Below are positions 47,709 through 57,022 of a stretch of 64,000 nucleotides of DNA, in pieces. The DNA comes from Burkholderiales bacterium (GTDB lineage Bacteria > Pseudomonadota > Gammaproteobacteria > Burkholderiales > Burkholderiaceae_C). The notes under the pieces were generated by a model. That model was not told the DNA's origin. It saw only the letters and a program-made list of their open reading frames with translations, and ran no database searches. How positions within the stretch are numbered: position 1 is the first letter of the stretch; every line of letters starts with the position of its first letter. The stretch is from positions 1 through 64,000 of the forward strand of contig RXJW01000043.1 in the NCBI GenBank assembly GCA_003963005.1. The letters are read 5' to 3'. Both the position numbers and the translations under genes were made by a program.

Positions 47709-48577
47709 TGTTTGCCGAGGAGACCCTGGCGCAGGCGCGCGAACGCAACATCCGTGAGGCGCTGGCCGAGGACATCGGCCGCTGCGACTGGACGGCGCAG
47801 CTCGTGCCCGCCGGCCGGCGCGTGGCCGCGCGGGTGGTGGTGCGCGAGGCTGCCGTGCTGTGCGGGCGCGACTGGTTCGACGGCGTGTTCGCGGCGCTCG
47901 ACGCCACCGCCCGCATCGACTGGCTGGCCGACGAAGGCGCCCTGATGGCGGCCGAAAGCGTCGTCTGCCGCATCGAAGCCGATGGCCGTGCGCTGCTGAG
48001 CGCGGAGCGGCCGGCGCTGAACTTCCTGCAGCTGCTGTCGGGCACCGCGACGATCACGCGGGCGCATGTCGACGCGGTCGCGGGCGCCAGCCCCAACCCC
48101 ACGGGCTGCGCGATCCTCGACACCCGCAAGACCCTCCCGGGCCTGCGCCTCGCGCAGAAGTACGCGGTGCGCGTCGGCGGCGGGCAAAACCAGCGCCTGG
48201 CGCTGTACGCCGGCATCCTGATCAAGGAGAACCACATCGCTGCCGCGGGTGACGTCGGGGCGGCACTGCGCGCGGCGCAGGCCCTGAACGCGGGCGTGGA
48301 CATCCAGGTCGAGGTCGAGACCATCGATCAGCTCCGCGAGGCGCTCGCCGCCGGCGCGGTCAGCGTGCTGCTGGACAACTTCAGCGAGGCGCAGATGCGC
48401 GAGGCCGTGGCCGTGAATGCCGGTCGGGCACTGCTGGAGGTGTCGGGCGGCGTGGCGCTGGAGCAGCTGCGCTGGATCGCGGCCACCGGCGTGGACCGCA
48501 TCTCCATCGGCCGGCTGACCAAGGACGTGCGGGCGGTGGATTACTCCATGCGCGTGCTCGGGCCCCTGGCGGACTGA
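47708..48577 (+). CDS. nadC: Nicotinate-nucleotide diphosphorylase (carboxylating)
   Basis: 'ALAEDIGRCDWTAQLVP', 'ILDTRKTLPGLRLAQKYAVRVGGGQNQR', 'IKENHIAAAG', 'VEVETIDQLREAL'. Confidence 0.95.
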   Translation: MFAEETLAQARERNIREALAEDIGRCDWTAQLVPAGRRVAARVVVREAAVLCGRDWFDGVFAALDATARIDWLADEGALMAAESVVCRIEADGRALLSAERPALNFLQLLSGTATITRAHVDAVAGASPNPTGCAILDTRKTLPGLRLAQKYAVRVGGGQNQRLALYAGILIKENHIAAAGDVGAALRAAQALNAGVDIQVEVETIDQLREALAAGAVSVLLDNFSEAQMREAVAVNAGRALLEVSGGVALEQLRWIAATGVDRISIGRLTKDVRAVDYSMRVLGPLAD

Positions 48578-48587
48578 CGCAAGCCGT

Positions 48588-49490
48588 TCAGCCGAGCAGG
48601 TGCGCCCGCACGCGGGCCGCGGCGTCGGCCGGGTCCTGCTGCATGAAGCAGTGGCCCCCCGCCGTGACCTGCACGTGGACGTGCGACGGGTTGTGCCGGT
48701 GCGCCCGCGCGGCGCCGACCTGCACGAAGGGCATGGTCTCGCGACCGTGCACGATCAGCGTCGGCACCGGAATGCGCCGCAGCCGGCTCCACAGCTGTCC
48801 GGGCATGGTGCTGAAGATCGTGGCCTCCAGCTCGGGCTCGCACTTGAGCGCGACCTGGCCGTCGGCCGTGTCGCGCAGCGCGTGCGTGACGAAGGCCTGC
48901 AGCGCGTCTTCCGTCCAGCCCCGGTAGGTGCCGCGGCCACGCAGGCGCTCGCGGGCGTCGTCCCGGCTCGGCCATTCGCGCCGGCGCCGGCGCGATGCGC
49001 GCGCCAGCGGGTTGGCCAGGCCAGCCCCCAGGCGCCCGATCAGTTGTGCCGTCAGCAGCATCGGGGGCGGAAAGAGCACCGGGTCGAGGAGCACGGCGCG
49101 GGCGAACGGCTGGCCGGGTTCGGCCAGCAGCAGCCCGGTCTGCACCCCGCCGAAGCTGTGGCCGACCGCGAAGCAGGGCACGTCGCCGTAGGCGCCACGG
49201 CCGCTCTGGAAGGCCTCCAGCGCTGCGGCCGCGCAGGTGTTCCAGCCGGGGAAGGCCGGCGCTGCTTCGCTGTCGCCGTGGCCGGGGGCATCGCTCAGCC
49301 AGAGGTCGAAGTCGGCGGCCAGCTGCTGCAGCATCGGCTCGTAGACGCGGCCGCAGAAGCCGTTGCCGTGCAGGAAGTGCAGCAGCGGCTTGCCCGAGGG
49401 CGCACTGCGCCAGCCGCGCAGCACGGTGCCGGTGACGGGAGAGGCATGTTCCCAGCGTGCCAGGGCCAGGCCGGTCACGCGTCGAACCAC
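48588..49490 (-). CDS. Alpha/beta hydrolase
   Basis: 'FLHGNGFCGRVYEPM', 'AVGHSFGGVQTGLLLA' nucleophile elbow, C-terminal 'GGHCFMQQDPADAA'. Confidence 0.9.
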   Translation of the reverse strand: MVRRVTGLALARWEHASPVTGTVLRGWRSAPSGKPLLHFLHGNGFCGRVYEPMLQQLAADFDLWLSDAPGHGDSEAAPAFPGWNTCAAAALEAFQSGRGAYGDVPCFAVGHSFGGVQTGLLLAEPGQPFARAVLLDPVLFPPPMLLTAQLIGRLGAGLANPLARASRRRRREWPSRDDARERLRGRGTYRGWTEDALQAFVTHALRDTADGQVALKCEPELEATIFSTMPGQLWSRLRRIPVPTLIVHGRETMPFVQVGAARAHRHNPSHVHVQVTAGGHCFMQQDPADAAARVRAHLLG

Positions 49491-50212
49491 GGTTCGTTGG
49501 GGAGGTCGTCGAAGACCTTGCGCAGGCCGGCGCTCCAGCCGTCGCGCAGCGCGAGGAAATACGGGTCGTCACGCTCGATGCGGTGCGGCGGCTTCATCGC
49601 CTGCTCGAACTGGTTGGCGCGCAGCATCAGGATGTCGATCGGCAGGCCGACCGACAGGTTGGAGCGGATGGTGGAGTCGAAGCTCACGAGCGTGCACTTG
49701 GCCGCTTCGTCCAGCGGCGTGGTGTCGTAGCGGATGACGCGGTCGATGATGGGCTTGCCGTACTTGCTCTCGCCGATCTGGAAGTAGGGCGTGTCTTCCG
49801 TCGCTTCGATGAAGTTGCCCTGCGGGTAGATGTGGAAGAGCCGCGGGCCCTCGCCCTGGATCTGGCCGCCGAGCAGGAAGTTGGCGCCGAAGTCCACGCC
49901 CATTCCGCCGCCCTCGGTGTCGCGCGACACCACCTCCTTGAGCGTGCGGCCGAGCAGCACGGCCGCGTCGTACAGGCTCGGCACGTTCAGCAGATGCTCG
50001 CCTTCGCCCTGCAGCCGCGCATTCAGCAGCGACATGACCGATTGCGTCGTGGCGAGGTTGCCGGCGGTCAGCACCACGATCTCGCGCTGGTGCGGGATCT
50101 GGAACTGGTACATCTTGCGGAAGCTGGCGATGTGGTCGATGCCGGCATTGGTGCGGGTATCGGACGCGAACAGCAGGCCTGCACGCAGGCGCATCGCAAC
50201 GCAGTAGGTCAT
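49475..50212 (-). CDS. Anbu-type proteasome homologue (proteasome-type protease)
   Basis: N-terminus 'MTYCVAMRLRAGLLFASDTRTNAGIDHIASFRKMYQF' with Thr at position 2; proteasome beta-like Ntn-hydrolase pattern. Confidence 0.88.
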   Translation of the reverse strand: MTYCVAMRLRAGLLFASDTRTNAGIDHIASFRKMYQFQIPHQREIVVLTAGNLATTQSVMSLLNARLQGEGEHLLNVPSLYDAAVLLGRTLKEVVSRDTEGGGMGVDFGANFLLGGQIQGEGPRLFHIYPQGNFIEATEDTPYFQIGESKYGKPIIDRVIRYDTTPLDEAAKCTLVSFDSTIRSNLSVGLPIDILMLRANQFEQAMKPPHRIERDDPYFLALRDGWSAGLRKVFDDLPNEPWFDA

Positions 50213-50250
50213 GGAGGTGGGCGCGAAGTGGCTCGGCGGATTATCGCGAG

Positions 50251-51285
50251 TCAGGTCGCGGCAGGCGTGCCCGAGGCCGCGTCGTGCGGGAGGGCTGCCA
50301 CCTCGGCCGGCGAAGGCGGCAGGCAGCCCAGCCCGAGCAGGGCCGCTTCCACGGCATCGTCCAGCGGCGTGTGCGGCTCGCGGCCCAGCAGCTCGGCGAC
50401 CCGTGTGCCGGCCAGCTGCACCGGCTGCTGCCACAGGTAGCGCATCTCGCGCATCTCGCGGAAGGTGGTGACGAAGGGCGACGCGAGGGTCAGCAGCCAC
50501 CAGGGGAAGGCCGTGATGCGCGGTGCCCGGCCGGTCCGGCGCGCCACGACGCGCTGGATCGCCTCGGCCATCTCGCGGCCGGTGGCATCCCAGTGCCCGG
50601 TCATGTGCAGGTTGCTGAAGGCCGGCAGCCGGTCGCGGCGCTCGATCAGGCCCACCATGGCCCGCGCGACGTCGGGCAGGTAGCTCCATTGGTGGCCGAC
50701 GCCCGGGGCGGGCGGGTTGGCGATGGTCGTCACCGGCTTGCCGATCCTGACCATGCCCTGCGAGAACCAGCTGTTGCGGGCGTGCGGGCCGAAGAAGTCG
50801 CCGGCGCGCACGATGATGGCCTGCAGGCCGTCGTCGCTGGCCCGGCGCATGCGAGCCTCCATCTCGGCGCGGATGGCGCCCTTGCGGGTCATGGGCCGCT
50901 GCGGCGCGTCCTCGGCCAGCCGCGGGAAGGCGTCCGGCCCGTAGTTGTAGACCGTGCCGGGCAGCAGCAGCGTGGCGCCCTCGGCGCAGGCCGCGGCGAT
51001 GCTGTGGTCCAGCATGGGCAGCACGACGCGGTCCCAGTCGCGGTAGCCGGGCGGGTTCACCGCGTGCACGATGACGCTGCAGCCGCGCGCCGCGGCGCGC
51101 ACGGCCTCGGCGTCGAGGGCATCGCCGCGCCGCCAGGTCAGGCCGTCCTGCTCCGCGTCGGCGGCCGTCAGGCGGCGCTTGAGCGCCACCACCTGCCAGC
51201 CGGCGTCGCGCAACTGCCGGGCCACTTCGCCGCCGATGCCGCCACTGGCGCCCAGCACCAGGGCGGTCTTCGTCTTGTCTTGCAT
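50251..51285 (-). CDS. NAD-dependent epimerase/dehydratase-like (extended SDR) protein
   Basis: 'TALVLGASGGIGGEVARQLRDAGWQVVALKRR', 'LLLPGTVYNYGPDAFP'. Confidence 0.88.
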   Translation of the reverse strand: MQDKTKTALVLGASGGIGGEVARQLRDAGWQVVALKRRLTAADAEQDGLTWRRGDALDAEAVRAAARGCSVIVHAVNPPGYRDWDRVVLPMLDHSIAAACAEGATLLLPGTVYNYGPDAFPRLAEDAPQRPMTRKGAIRAEMEARMRRASDDGLQAIIVRAGDFFGPHARNSWFSQGMVRIGKPVTTIANPPAPGVGHQWSYLPDVARAMVGLIERRDRLPAFSNLHMTGHWDATGREMAEAIQRVVARRTGRAPRITAFPWWLLTLASPFVTTFREMREMRYLWQQPVQLAGTRVAELLGREPHTPLDDAVEAALLGLGCLPPSPAEVAALPHDAASGTPAAT

Positions 51286-51379
51286 GTCCGATCTCCGGTT
51301 GAGGGGATGGACAGGATTCTGGAAAGCGTCGAGCTTATTGAAAATTGATGAAGATCAGCGTGCGGCTATACATTTTCGA

Positions 51380-52273
51380 ATGGCTTCAACGGTGCCCTGG
51401 GAACTGCTCCACACCTTGCTCGGCGTGCTGCGCGAGGGTTCGCTGTCGGGGGCGGCCCGGGCGCTGGGCCTCACGCAGCCGACCGTCGGCCGGCATGTGG
51501 CGGCGCTGGAGCGCGAACTCGGGCTGGTGCTCTTCACCCGCTCGCCCACGGGCCTGCTGCCGACCGAGGCGGCCTTGGCGCTGCGCAGCCATGCCGAGCA
51601 GATGGAAGCCGCGGCGGCTGCACTGCAGCGGGCGGCCACGGCGCGGGGCGAAGGCCTGCGCGGCACGGTGCGCGTGACGGCCAGCGAGGTGGTGGGCGTG
51701 GAGGTGCTGGCCGGCGTGTTTGCGGGCCTGCGGGCACGCCACCCGGGCATCGTGCTGGAACTGGCCCTCAGCAACCAGCTGCAGGACCTGCTCCGCCGCG
51801 AGGCCGACATCGCCGTGCGCATGACGCCGCCCGAGCAGGGGCAGTTGATCGCGCGGCGTGTGGGCAGCATCGAACTCGGCCTGTTCGCGCGGCCGGACTA
51901 CCTCGACCGCCATGGCCGCCCGGCGACGCTGGCGGATCTTGGCGGCCACACGCTGGTGGGTTTCGACACCGTCACAAGCTTCATCCGTGCCGGAGCCAAG
52001 CGTCTCGGGGGCATCACCCGCGACGCCTTCTCGGTGCGCACCGACTCCGACCTGGCACAGCTGGCCCTGGTGCGCGCCGGCACCGGCATCGGCGTGTGCC
52101 AGGTGCCCGTGGCGCAGCGCACGCCGGTGCTGGAGCGCGTGCTGGCCGACGACTTCAGTTGGCCGCTGGAGACCTGGATCGCCATGCACGAGGACCTGCG
52201 CCAGAACGCCGCCTGCCGCACGGTGTTCGAGGCGCTGGTGGCGGGGCTGTCGGCACACATCGGGCCGGCCTGA
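51380..52273 (+). CDS. LysR-family transcriptional regulator
   Basis: 'LLHTLLGVLREGSLSGAARALGLTQPTVGRHVAALERELGLVLFTRS'; ATG at 51380; divergent from 50251..51285. Confidence 0.92.
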   Translation: MASTVPWELLHTLLGVLREGSLSGAARALGLTQPTVGRHVAALERELGLVLFTRSPTGLLPTEAALALRSHAEQMEAAAAALQRAATARGEGLRGTVRVTASEVVGVEVLAGVFAGLRARHPGIVLELALSNQLQDLLRREADIAVRMTPPEQGQLIARRVGSIELGLFARPDYLDRHGRPATLADLGGHTLVGFDTVTSFIRAGAKRLGGITRDAFSVRTDSDLAQLALVRAGTGIGVCQVPVAQRTPVLERVLADDFSWPLETWIAMHEDLRQNAACRTVFEALVAGLSAHIGPA

Positions 52274-52289
52274 GGCCCCGGGGCAGGGT

Positions 52290-53048
52290 TCAGTCGCCCC
52301 GCAAGGCCGGCAGCCGGGTCGACAAGGGCGGCAGGGCCGGCCCGCCGACCAGGCGCTGGTCGTGGCGGTAGTCCTCGTGGATACGGATCTGCCAGTGCGA
52401 CCGACCCTCGTGCGCCCGCAGCGCCCGGGCGATGTCGGCCATCGTCCAGGCCTCCTGCGCATTGGCGTCCAGGTGGTGGATGCCCGGCGTACCGAGCAGG
52501 GTCAACAGCGCGGCTGCGGTGTCGTCCATGAAGCTGCACGCCGGGCGCCAGGCCCGGCTCACGGCCACTTCGCCCTGTTCGGCCTGCCAGCGGTCCAGCG
52601 CGGCGAGCATGGTGTTGCCCTGCGCCCCCGGGCCGATCTGCCAGCCCAGGCGCGCGATGCTGGCTTGCGGATGGGCGGCGCGCACGGCGTCTTCCGACGC
52701 GCACTTCATGCGGCCGTAGTCGTCGCGCGCGGTGCGGGGGTCGCCCGGATGATGCGGGCCGTCGGGGTCGTGGTCGAACACCATGGCGGTGCTCGTGAAC
52801 AGGAAGGGCACGTTGTCGTGCGCGGCAAGCCGGGCCAGGCCGGCGCTGGTGTCGGCGTCCGTCATGCCGAGGTGCAGCGCGCCGTCGGGTCGCAGCTGGG
52901 CCCAGGTGGCCGGCCAGTCGAAGCCGGGGGCGCGGTGATCGGCCTGCAGTACGGTGTGCCCCTGGCTGCGCGCGGTGGCGGCCACGACCGGGCCCAGGGT
53001 GCCGGTCAGGCCGGTGATGAGCAGGCGCAGGGGGCGGGCAGTGGGCAT
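52290..53048 (-). CDS. RmlD/SDR-like sugar-nucleotide-binding family reductase
   Basis: 'LRLLITGLTGTLGPVVAATARSQGHTVLQAD', 'YGRMKCASEDAVRAAHPQASIARLGWQIG'. Confidence 0.8.
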   Translation of the reverse strand: MPTARPLRLLITGLTGTLGPVVAATARSQGHTVLQADHRAPGFDWPATWAQLRPDGALHLGMTDADTSAGLARLAAHDNVPFLFTSTAMVFDHDPDGPHHPGDPRTARDDYGRMKCASEDAVRAAHPQASIARLGWQIGPGAQGNTMLAALDRWQAEQGEVAVSRAWRPACSFMDDTAAALLTLLGTPGIHHLDANAQEAWTMADIARALRAHEGRSHWQIRIHEDYRHDQRLVGGPALPPLSTRLPALRGD

Positions 53049-53121
53049 GGGCAGGTTCCGTCAGCGTGAAGGCGGGCAGGGCGAAGGCCCGCGATCATCT
53101 CCCAGCGGGCGCGGGGCGGGA

Positions 53122-53841
53122 TCAGGCGAGGTCGCCGGTTTCCGCGTAGTGCCAGTGCACCGCATGCAGCGGGCGAAAGCCGGCCTGCGCCAGCGCCGCG
53201 TTCAGCGCCTGGGGATCGGGTGTGGCCAGGCGGCGGTTGGGCAGGTCCAGCACGGGCTGCCCCGGCACCGGCACGGCGGTCTGGAAACTGCCGATCAGGT
53301 CCACGTCGGGCCGCTGGTCGAGCTGCTTCACCAGGAAGCGCTCGGTGCCATCGCCCAGGCACCAGAAACGCTGGCGGGGCGCGTGGCGCGGGGTGGCATT
53401 CAGCGGCGCGTACACGGGCACCTGCTCGACCCGGAAGCGCACCCCCTCGAAGGCCACGCGGCCGCCGCGTTCGAAGTGGCCCTGGAACACCCGGGCGTCG
53501 AATTCGGTGAGCGGGTCGGGCGCACCTGGCGCGAGGCGGTCGAGGTCGAAGCGCTCGGGGTGGATCGTCCACAGCCGGCCGGGCGCGCTGTGCAGCGCCC
53601 GGCGCAGCGCGAGGCTCAGGCGCTGCTTGACCGGCGCCAGTCGCAGCAGCACCTGCACGTCGTGTGGCGCGTGGAACATCGGCATGTGCGAGCCGTACAG
53701 CCCTTCACGGCCGCCGAACAGCACCATGCCGTGCGTGCCGATGCGGGCACGCGGCGCAGCGACGGCCGGCGTGCTCGCGGCGATGGCTGCCAGCCATGAC
53801 GAGGCCGCGAGAAACCGGCGGCGGGTGGGTGAGACAGTCAT
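53122..53841 (-). CDS. Tat-exported protein of unknown function
   Basis: Twin-arginine signal 'SPTRRRFLAASSWLAAIAASTPAVAA'; no catalytic motif recognised. Confidence 0.65.
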   Translation of the reverse strand: MTVSPTRRRFLAASSWLAAIAASTPAVAAPRARIGTHGMVLFGGREGLYGSHMPMFHAPHDVQVLLRLAPVKQRLSLALRRALHSAPGRLWTIHPERFDLDRLAPGAPDPLTEFDARVFQGHFERGGRVAFEGVRFRVEQVPVYAPLNATPRHAPRQRFWCLGDGTERFLVKQLDQRPDVDLIGSFQTAVPVPGQPVLDLPNRRLATPDPQALNAALAQAGFRPLHAVHWHYAETGDLA

Positions 53842-53858
53842 CGGTGCCGGTGGGGGAA

Positions 53859-54890
53859 TCAGTCGTCGGCTTCGACGATCAGCTTGCCGCGGTGGTCGCC
53901 CGTGAACAGGCTCTGCAGCGTCTGCGGCAAGCGGTCGAAGCCGCGCACGACCGTTTCCTCGAAGCGGATGTCGCCGCGCTGCACCATCGGGCCGACGACC
54001 TGCAGCATCTCGTCCATGCGGTGCAGGTAGTCGCGCGCCAGCATGCCCTGGATGGTGGCGCGCTGGTAGAGCAGGTGGTGCAGGAAGCGCGGTCCGAGCT
54101 CGGGCTCGTCCAGGCCGCCCGAGTACTGGCTGATCACGCCGCAGATCACGATGCGCGCTCGCCGGTTGATGAGTGGAATGACCGCGTCGCTGATCCAGCC
54201 GCCGACGTTGTCGAAGTAGACGTCCACACCGCCCACCGCCGCCCGGATGGCCTCGGCGAGCGACGCAGCCGAGGTGTGGGCCTGGTAGTCGATGGCCGCG
54301 TGCAGGCCGAGCTCCTCGCGCAGCCATTGGCACTTGGCCGCCCCGCCGGCGATGCCCAGCACGCGGCAGCCGTTGCGCAGCGCGAACTGCGCCACCAGCG
54401 ACCCGACCGCGCCGGCCGCGCCCGACACCACGACGACCTCGCCCGCTTTCGGGCGACCCGACTCCATCAGGCCGAACCACGCGGTGCGACCGGGCATGCC
54501 CAGCACGCCGAGCGCGGTGGACGGCGGCGCCACCGAGGGGTCCAGCCACCGCAGCACGGTGTGGTGCACCTTGGCGTGCGTCTGCCAGCCGAGCATGCCT
54601 TCCACCCAATCGCCCGGCGCGAGCGACGGCACGGTCGACGCCATCACCTGGCCCACCACCCCCGCGGTCTGCACCGTGCCCAGCGCATGCGGCAGCGCGT
54701 TGTAGGTCGGCTTGAGCGACTGGTTGATGCGCATGTACGGGTCGACCGACCAGTACCGGGCCTTCACCAGCACCTCGCCCGCCGAGAGGGCGGTGGGCAG
54801 CTCGGCGGTGACGAGCTCGTAGTGCTCGGGCCCGACCAGGCCCTGGGGGTGGCGCTGGTACAGCCAGCGGCGGTGCGTGAGGGTGTCCAT
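53859..54890 (-). CDS. NADP-dependent oxidoreductase, CurA/leukotriene B4 12-hydroxydehydrogenase-like MDR
   Basis: 'RYWSVDPYMRINQSLKPTY', 'VVVSGAAGAVGSLVAQFA', 'VDVYFDNVGGWISDAVIPLINRRARIVICGVISQY'. Confidence 0.92.
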   Translation of the reverse strand: MDTLTHRRWLYQRHPQGLVGPEHYELVTAELPTALSAGEVLVKARYWSVDPYMRINQSLKPTYNALPHALGTVQTAGVVGQVMASTVPSLAPGDWVEGMLGWQTHAKVHHTVLRWLDPSVAPPSTALGVLGMPGRTAWFGLMESGRPKAGEVVVVSGAAGAVGSLVAQFALRNGCRVLGIAGGAAKCQWLREELGLHAAIDYQAHTSAASLAEAIRAAVGGVDVYFDNVGGWISDAVIPLINRRARIVICGVISQYSGGLDEPELGPRFLHHLLYQRATIQGMLARDYLHRMDEMLQVVGPMVQRGDIRFEETVVRGFDRLPQTLQSLFTGDHRGKLIVEADD

Positions 54891-54904
54891 GCCGGCATTG
54901 TTGG

Positions 54905-54948
54905 ACTACGATCGATGCCCGTAAAGCAAAACAGAGGACCGTCGTAGT
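54905..54948. promoter_or_regulatory. Inverted repeat ACTACGA...TCGTAGT between divergent CurA-like and LysR genes
   Basis: Arms 54905-54911 and 54942-54948, 30-bp spacer; read directly. Confidence 0.4.
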
Positions 54949-54963
54949 TCCTCGTCGGAAACA

Positions 54964-55833
54964 GTGGACATCGCCGACCTGCGCAGCTACCTCGTCATCT
55001 CCCGCCTGGCCAACCTGCGTGCCGCGGCCGACGTGCTGCACCAGACGCCCTCGGCGCTGTCCAAGAGCCTCAAGCGCCTGGAGTCGTCGCTCGGCACGCC
55101 GCTGTTCGACCGCGTCGGCAAGTCCTTGCGCCTGAACGCCGCCGGGGAGCGCCTGGCGGCCCGGGCGGTGGAACTCGTCGCGCTGGCGGACGCGACCGCC
55201 GCCGAGTTCAAGGGCCAGGTGCCACCGAGCCGCTGCCGCGTGATGGGCCCGCCGGTGCTGCAGGCGGCCTTTGCTGCGTCGCTGACGGCGCAGATGGTGC
55301 ATGCCGGCGAACGGGTCGTGGTGGATTTCGTGTCCTGCTTCGAAGACGCCGCACTCACGGCCCTGGGGCGCGGCGAGGCCGACCTGGCACTCGTGACGGC
55401 CGCCGCGCTCGCGCAGGCGGCGCCCGCCCAGGCGACATCGGTGCACGTGGGTGACGTGCGCATGCACCTCGGCGTGGGCCCCGGCCACCCGCTGGCGCGC
55501 CGCACGCAGGTGGCCATGGCCGAGGTGCTGCACCACGACTTCGCCTGCGTGGAGCGCTCGCCTTTCTGCGGCATCGACCGCGGCAGCCGCTCCGATGGCT
55601 GGCGTGACGATCACTTCCCCCGGCGCATCCGCTACTGGGCCGACGACCTGGACCTGCTCTACACCCTCGTGCTGCAGGGCCTGTGCCTGGCCTACCTGCC
55701 TGACTTTGCCTTCGAGCAGCGGCCCGGGCTGAGGCCGCTGAGCGTCACCGATTGCCCGTTCGACTGCGTGGAGCGGGTCTATGCCGTGTCCGCGTCGCGG
55801 GCCGCGCAGTCGGTCGGGCGGTCATCGTCTTGA
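54964..55833 (+). CDS. LysR-family transcriptional regulator
   Basis: GTG start; 'DLRSYLVISRLANLRAAADVLHQTPSALSKSLKRLESSLGTPLFDR'. Confidence 0.9.
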   Translation: MDIADLRSYLVISRLANLRAAADVLHQTPSALSKSLKRLESSLGTPLFDRVGKSLRLNAAGERLAARAVELVALADATAAEFKGQVPPSRCRVMGPPVLQAAFAASLTAQMVHAGERVVVDFVSCFEDAALTALGRGEADLALVTAAALAQAAPAQATSVHVGDVRMHLGVGPGHPLARRTQVAMAEVLHHDFACVERSPFCGIDRGSRSDGWRDDHFPRRIRYWADDLDLLYTLVLQGLCLAYLPDFAFEQRPGLRPLSVTDCPFDCVERVYAVSASRAAQSVGRSSS

Positions 55834-56043
55834 GGCGGCACGGTCGCTGCGCCCGTCCGGTCGCGGCCGCGTGGGGCCGAGCGTGTGCATCACCGGCGTT
55901 CTTGCGTCGCCCGGCCACCGTGGTCGTGCGCCAGGCCCGGCAGGCGCGACCCCCTGGTGCGCCGGGGGCGGCGTCCTCTGACTTCAGGATGGCGCCTGCC
56001 GGGAGATCGCTCATCATCCGGCGCACATCCCGGAGAAACGCGC

Positions 56044-56949
56044 ATGGACGACAAGCCAGCTTCTGGCGGCAGCCGCCTGATCAGTGCCCGTGGCCGCAAG
56101 GCCTGGTGGCTGGCCGGCCTCGTCAGCACGGCGGCGCTGCCGGCACTGGCGGGCCCGGTGGTCTTCAGCACCGGCGGGGTCGACGGGCGCATGGCGGCGG
56201 CGTCGCGGCCGGCAACGCCGGGGCGATTCGAGATCGAAACGGCCGACGATTTCACCGTCAGCAGCCGCACGCGCTACACGCACGCCACCGTGACCGGACT
56301 GTTGACCGGCGGTGCGGGGTTGGCCGACATCCAGTCCGTCGCCACCGAGGTGTACCGGGTCTTTCCGAACGACGCCAACACCGGGCGCACGCCCAACGTG
56401 CCGACGCGGACGAATTCGCCGTCAGATCTTGCCCTGACGAGCCGCGACAGTGGGAGTGGCAGCCTGAGCTTCACGCTCACCGTGCTGTCGAACAACTTCG
56501 TGGCATCCAACTCGGTGGCGCCGGGCGGCATCCACGCCAGCCCGAACCAGACCACGGGCGGCAATGGTGCCGTCGGCGGCATCGAGGTGTTGATCGACAT
56601 CGCGTTCTCGACGGCGCTGGAGCTCGACGCCGATCACTATTTCTTTGCCCCGCAACTGGCCCTGGCGCATGGCGACTTCTACTGGCTGTCTACGGCGCGG
56701 CCGATCGCGGCGCAGGGCACGCCGTTCTCGCCGGACCTGCAGGGCTGGACGCGTGATGCCGCGCTGGGCCCGGACTGGCTGCGTGTGGGCACCGACATCG
56801 TCGGCGGGGCAGGCGCCCCGACCTACAACTTCGCCTTCTCGCTGGACGGGCAGACCGTTGCCGCCACCGTGCCGGAGCCCTCAGCGCCGGCCTTGGTGCT
56901 GCTGGCCACGGCTGCCGCCTGGGCCGGCATCACGAAGCGGCGCCGCTGA
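56044..56949 (+). CDS. PEP-CTERM sorting-signal protein
   Basis: Signal peptide; C-terminus 'VPEPSAPALVLLATAAAWAGITKRRR'. Confidence 0.85.
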   Translation: MDDKPASGGSRLISARGRKAWWLAGLVSTAALPALAGPVVFSTGGVDGRMAAASRPATPGRFEIETADDFTVSSRTRYTHATVTGLLTGGAGLADIQSVATEVYRVFPNDANTGRTPNVPTRTNSPSDLALTSRDSGSGSLSFTLTVLSNNFVASNSVAPGGIHASPNQTTGGNGAVGGIEVLIDIAFSTALELDADHYFFAPQLALAHGDFYWLSTARPIAAQGTPFSPDLQGWTRDAALGPDWLRVGTDIVGGAGAPTYNFAFSLDGQTVAATVPEPSAPALVLLATAAAWAGITKRRR

Positions 56950-57022
56950 CTCACATCGAACCCTGGCGGCGCGCGCCGGGTTCGGGCGCCTGCGCAGCAC
57001 GGCCCTGGACCCGCCCGGTCAC

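Noticed and set aside
51286-51379. CATT-TTCG-AATG dyad and TTATTGAAAATTGATGAA as a LysR box upstream of 51380
   Set aside because: Arms are only 4 bp or not inverted; too weak to call beyond the general expectation of a LysR site in a divergent promoter.
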